Positions 62,801 through 64,000 of a stretch of DNA of 64,000 nt are shown piece after piece. The stretch covers positions 2,996,001-3,060,000 of the forward strand of contig JACCIC010000039.1 of assembly GCA_018907035.1 (NCBI GenBank). The letters run 5' to 3'. Under the pieces are notes generated by a model. It worked only from the letters and a program-made list of their open reading frames with translations. It searched no databases and had not been told where the DNA came from. Positions within the stretch are counted from its first letter, which is position 1. Each line of letters begins with the position of its first letter. A program made the position numbers and the translations under genes. The stretch comes from Sycobia sp. Sy_11. Its lineage: Eukaryota; Arthropoda; Insecta; Hymenoptera; Epichrysomallidae.

Positions 62801-63520
62801 ATTTTTCATTTTCATTTTTTGTGTAAGCGCTATAGCAAGAAAAGGTACAAGTTAGAGCAAGAAGTAACTGTTAAGAACATCTCGCTCAGTGTTCCTTGTT
62901 CTTCTGGTTACTTATTATATGATCTTGTGCATTTTCATGTACTTAATAGAGAATAGAAAAATAAATATTATTCCTTCCATTCCTCAAGTTTCCAATCAAG
63001 TCTTATTCAAGAGCCCAATAAAATGCGGTCCGTAAATTACTATTGGCCGTTTTCGCGAATTTGGGTAACATTTTTGAATTGTTAAGAGTCTCTTTTTAGA
63101 GCTCAGAATTTAAAATTTATTGATATCGTGTCAAATAGTTATCAGATACTCTTAAAGTGTAGGTTTGTTCCATTGCTAAGCTTAGAGCATACCCTTTTAC
63201 CATAATATTAAATTGTATCGGGATGTATTGATCAGACGTCATTATAACATTGAATAATACGAATTAAAATCTGATCATAGCTGTCAGTTTCCAGATTAAG
63301 ATTATACTGCATTGATATCAGAATCTCGGCTATTCGTTATATCTTACATACATCTACGGTTATTTTAGATAGACAAAATCGAAAAAGCTCACCTGGATTC
63401 GTGCAATATCGTCAGCAGATCGAAGCTCTTCTCCTTCTTCACGGGCTGATGTTTGCGATTCGCCGTGTTGCTGCTACTGCTGTTACTGTTATTGTTGTTA
63501 TTGTTACTGGTGTTATTGTT

Positions 63521-63556
<36 letters not shown>

Positions 63557-64000
63557 ATTGCTGATCGCTGTGACGGTGGCGGTGGTGGTGGTAACGACGG
63601 GCTCGGGACTGGTAGGATATAGCTGAGCGCTCTGCGGGCTCTGGGGCACGTAGTACGGGCTGGTCGGATAGGCGGGCGATGCGTCCCGCGAGTAATTCGG
63701 CGAGAGCTCGCCGCCCAGGTAAGGATAGGGCGGGCTCGGGTAGGCGCATCCGTGGGGCGAGCCCGGCCTCGGCGAGCGGGCCTCCTGCTTTATCTGGCCG
63801 GGCTTGAGGCCGCCCACGGTGCACAGCTGGTGTTGGCCACCGATCGAGTAACCGCCGACAGGCGCTGACGACGACGTCGTCGTTGCCGTCGTCGTCGCGG
63901 CGACGGCGGCTGCGCCGCTCGCCGTCGTGTAATCGTCCGAGAGGAGGGACAGGTCGAACTGGAAGGCGCTGTAATCGAACGAGGGCGAGAAGCCCACGGC
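42526..64000 (-). CDS. Ets98B: ETS transcription factor, Ets98B/SPDEF class (5' end beyond window)
   Basis: Five coding exons, minus strand: >64000-63393, 62375-61717, 58313-58159, 44267-44048 and 42896-42526. All junctions are GT-AG with matching phases (2, 1, 0, 1), giving 670 visible residues. Order of parts: Ser/Thr/Tyr/Pro-rich and Asn-rich N-terminal region (1-203), acidic and Ser/Thr-rich region (204-400), Pointed (SAM_PNT) domain (about 405-495), Gly/Ser-rich linker, and ETS winged-helix domain (about 581-668) ending at the C-terminus. The ETS domain shows [12 protein letters not shown], then [20 protein letters not shown] and [14 protein letters not shown]. The Asn-Tyr-Asp-Lys-Leu-Ser-Arg recognition helix and the Pointed plus C-terminal ETS layout are those of PDEF/Ets98B. 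It binds GGAA/GGAT-type DNA in the nucleus. In Drosophila the gene is linked to germ cell and early patterning roles; roles here are inferred. Confidence 0.93.
42897..44047 (-). other. Ets98B intron 4 (last), 1151 bp
   Basis: AT-rich intron between the linker exon and the ETS exon. The donor is GTAAGG and the acceptor TTTCAG. Nothing else is recognised in it. Confidence 0.85.
44048..44267 (-). CDS. Ets98B: Ets98B exon: end of Pointed domain and linker
   Basis: The acceptor TTCACAG precedes TGC at 44267, in phase 0. It encodes [19 protein letters not shown], the final Pointed-domain helix, then a low-complexity linker with a seven-Gly run and many Ser. The donor GATG|GTAAGG leaves phase 1. 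The (GCC)n seen on the plus strand at about 44120-44140 is the Gly run. Confidence 0.93.
44381..44425. repeat. (TA)n microsatellite
   Basis: About 22 units, 114 bases into the intron past the Pointed-domain exon. Confidence 0.96.
44644..44684. repeat. (TA)n microsatellite
   Basis: About 20 units. Confidence 0.96.
45005..45036. repeat. Perfect 32-bp palindrome
   Basis: Arms GTATATGCATGTATAT (45005-45020) and ATATACATGCATATAC (45021-45036) are exact reverse complements with no spacer. Confidence 0.97.
47793..47846. repeat. (TA)n microsatellite
   Basis: About 26 units with one TG interruption. Confidence 0.95.
48010..48054. repeat. (TA)n microsatellite
   Basis: About 22 units. Confidence 0.96.
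48172..48220. repeat. (TA)n microsatellite
   Basis: About 24 units, with a shorter TA run just upstream at 48150-48163. Confidence 0.96.
48529..48560. repeat. (GA)n microsatellite
   Basis: Sixteen GA units. An alternating purine-pyrimidine GTGCACGCGCGCGCGTGCGC run follows at 48589-48608. Confidence 0.95.
48765..48819. repeat. (TA)n microsatellite
   Basis: About 27 units. Confidence 0.96.
49938..49979. repeat. (TA)n microsatellite
   Basis: About 21 units. Confidence 0.96.
51232..51268. repeat. (TA)n microsatellite
   Basis: About 18 units. Confidence 0.96.
51502..51540. repeat. (CT)n microsatellite
   Basis: About 18 CT units at the edge of a CpG-rich islet. Confidence 0.95.
51755..51794. 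repeat. (GA)n microsatellite
   Basis: About 20 GA units, 215 bases after the complementary CT array. Confidence 0.95.
51939..51988. repeat. (TA)n microsatellite
   Basis: About 24 units. Confidence 0.96.
52225..52277. repeat. (TA)n microsatellite
   Basis: About 26 units. Confidence 0.96.
52409..52448. repeat. (TA)n microsatellite
   Basis: About 20 units. Confidence 0.96.
53122..53174. repeat. (TA)n microsatellite
   Basis: About 26 units, followed by a short TG run. Confidence 0.96.
53387..53447. repeat. (TA)n microsatellite
   Basis: About 30 units, preceded by a CT run. Confidence 0.96.
53573..53651. repeat. (CA)n then (TA)n compound microsatellite
   Basis: About 8 CA units, then about 30 TA units with one C interruption. 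Confidence 0.95.
54334..54578. promoter_or_regulatory. Cluster of three POU octamers, candidate enhancer
   Basis: Perfect octamers ATTTGCAT at 54334-54341, ATGCAAAT at 54402-54409 and ATTTGCAT at 54571-54578 lie within 245 bases of partly CpG-rich intronic DNA. The octamer is the standard site of POU-domain factors (nubbin and ventral veins lacking in flies). Sites are seen directly; enhancer function is inference. Confidence 0.4.
55411..55454. repeat. (TA)n microsatellite
   Basis: About 22 units. Smaller TA arrays flank it at 55036-55069 and 55577-55609. Confidence 0.96.
57072..57105. repeat. (CT)n microsatellite
   Basis: Seventeen CT units at the start of a CpG-rich islet. Confidence 0.95.
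57441..57473. repeat. (GA)n microsatellite
   Basis: About 16 GA units in a longer purine-only stretch, closing the CpG-rich islet opened by the CT array. Confidence 0.95.
58159..58313 (-). CDS. Ets98B: Ets98B exon: first part of Pointed domain
   Basis: The acceptor TTTGCAG precedes AG at 58313, completing a split Glu codon. The exon encodes 51 residues with [20 protein letters not shown] and then [18 protein letters not shown], the core helices of a SAM_PNT domain. The donor CAG|GTAAAA leaves phase 0, so the final helix comes from the exon 13.9 kb away. Confidence 0.94.
58481..58574. repeat. (AAT)n/(ATG)n trinucleotide array
   Basis: About 30 trinucleotide units, mostly TAA, with a block of six TGA units near 58497-58514. 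Confidence 0.96.
59535..59571. repeat. (GA)n microsatellite
   Basis: About 18 GA units. Confidence 0.95.
59656..59679. repeat. (CT)n microsatellite
   Basis: Twelve CT units, complementary to the GA arrays on either side. Confidence 0.94.
59811..59859. repeat. (GA)n microsatellite
   Basis: About 24 GA units. Confidence 0.96.
60807..60836. repeat. (AAG)n microsatellite
   Basis: Ten AAG units. Confidence 0.95.
61717..62375 (-). CDS. Ets98B: Ets98B exon: acidic/Ser-Thr-rich region up to the Pointed domain
   Basis: The acceptor GATGACAG precedes A at 62375, which completes a split Arg codon; the frame then reads [15 protein letters not shown]. The exon encodes 219 full codons: acidic patches, Ser and Thr runs (residues near [12 protein letters not shown]), then [20 protein letters not shown] and VALGIHP, the typical lead-in to the PDEF-class Pointed domain. 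The donor CCTG|GTAAGT leaves phase 1. A nearby alternative acceptor (TTAG at 62369-62372) would break the frame. Confidence 0.92.
62376..63392 (-). other. Ets98B intron 1 (of those visible), 1.0 kb
   Basis: AT-rich intron. A 108-codon plus-strand open frame at 62630-62956 has no recognisable domain, and I regard it as chance. Confidence 0.8.
63393..64000 (-). CDS. Ets98B: Ets98B 5'-most visible exon (partial): N-terminal low-complexity region
   Basis: The frame is open to the window edge. The first visible codons are GCC GTG (Ala-Val), with no ATG in frame at the edge, so the true start lies further right. Content in order: [20 protein letters not shown], Ala/Thr runs, [14 protein letters not shown], a Tyr/Pro/Ser-rich segment ([19 protein letters not shown]), Thr-rich, an Asn run of about 16, more Asn/Ser, then [19 protein letters not shown]. 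The donor CCAG|GTGAGC leaves phase 2. The Asn runs come from a (TTG)n/(ATT)n-type array at about 63487-63560 on the plus strand. Confidence 0.9.
63487..63560. repeat. Coding (AAC)n trinucleotide array (poly-Asn)
   Basis: Seen as (TTG)n with ATT variants on the plus strand, it encodes two Asn runs within the Ets98B N-terminal exon. Confidence 0.93.

Noticed and set aside
62630..62956. 108-codon plus-strand frame in an Ets98B intron
   Set aside because: Composition is that of AT-rich intron DNA (Phe/His/Tyr-rich) with no domain.
1..64000. CRISPR array, bacterial operon or prophage
   Set aside because: Spliced genes, insect repeats and the absence of ribosome-binding sites or compact ORFs rule out prokaryotic DNA. 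The regular repeats are microsatellites without unique spacers.

Overview
The window is eukaryotic, almost certainly insect nuclear DNA. It has large introns with GT-AG splice sites, tRNA-promoter SINE and Jockey-type LINE remains, a mariner fossil, and an insect ETS transcription factor. The CpG-rich stretches (many CGCG runs in otherwise AT-rich DNA) and the very dense (TA)n and (GA)n arrays suggest Hymenoptera such as an ant or parasitoid wasp; this is inference from base composition, not proof.

Layout. 0.96-4.1 kb: a decayed Jockey-superfamily LINE on the minus strand (ORF1, endonuclease, reverse transcriptase and C-terminal tail all recognisable, with many stops and frameshifts). 5.2-5.4 kb: a tRNA-derived SINE-like element. 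8.87-12.94 kb: a complete four-exon plus-strand gene for a secreted chymotrypsin-fold serine protease homologue in which all three catalytic residues are replaced while all six core cysteines are kept. 13.2-13.5 kb: a possible small single-membrane-span protein. 14.0-14.2 kb: a ~95-bp tandem duplication. 15.5-42.5 kb: no recognisable protein gene. This stretch alternates AT-rich DNA with CpG-rich islets studded with (TA)n, (GA)n/(CT)n and (TG)n arrays, a mariner fossil at 29.2-29.7 kb, and a diverged ~50-bp tandem repeat at 34.1-34.3 kb. 42.5 kb to the right edge: the minus-strand ETS gene orthologous to Drosophila Ets98B (vertebrate SPDEF/PDEF class). Five coding exons are seen, encoding 670 visible residues; the N-terminus lies beyond the window. 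Its Pointed domain is split by a 13.9-kb intron.

The two real genes are not obviously related in function. The protease homologue looks like an extracellular, non-enzymatic S1-fold protein. The ETS factor is a DNA-binding regulator, and the long CpG-rich, microsatellite-rich intron and 3' flank are the most likely place for its cis-regulatory elements. Candidates picked out below include a cluster of three POU octamers and islets bracketed by CT and GA arrays.
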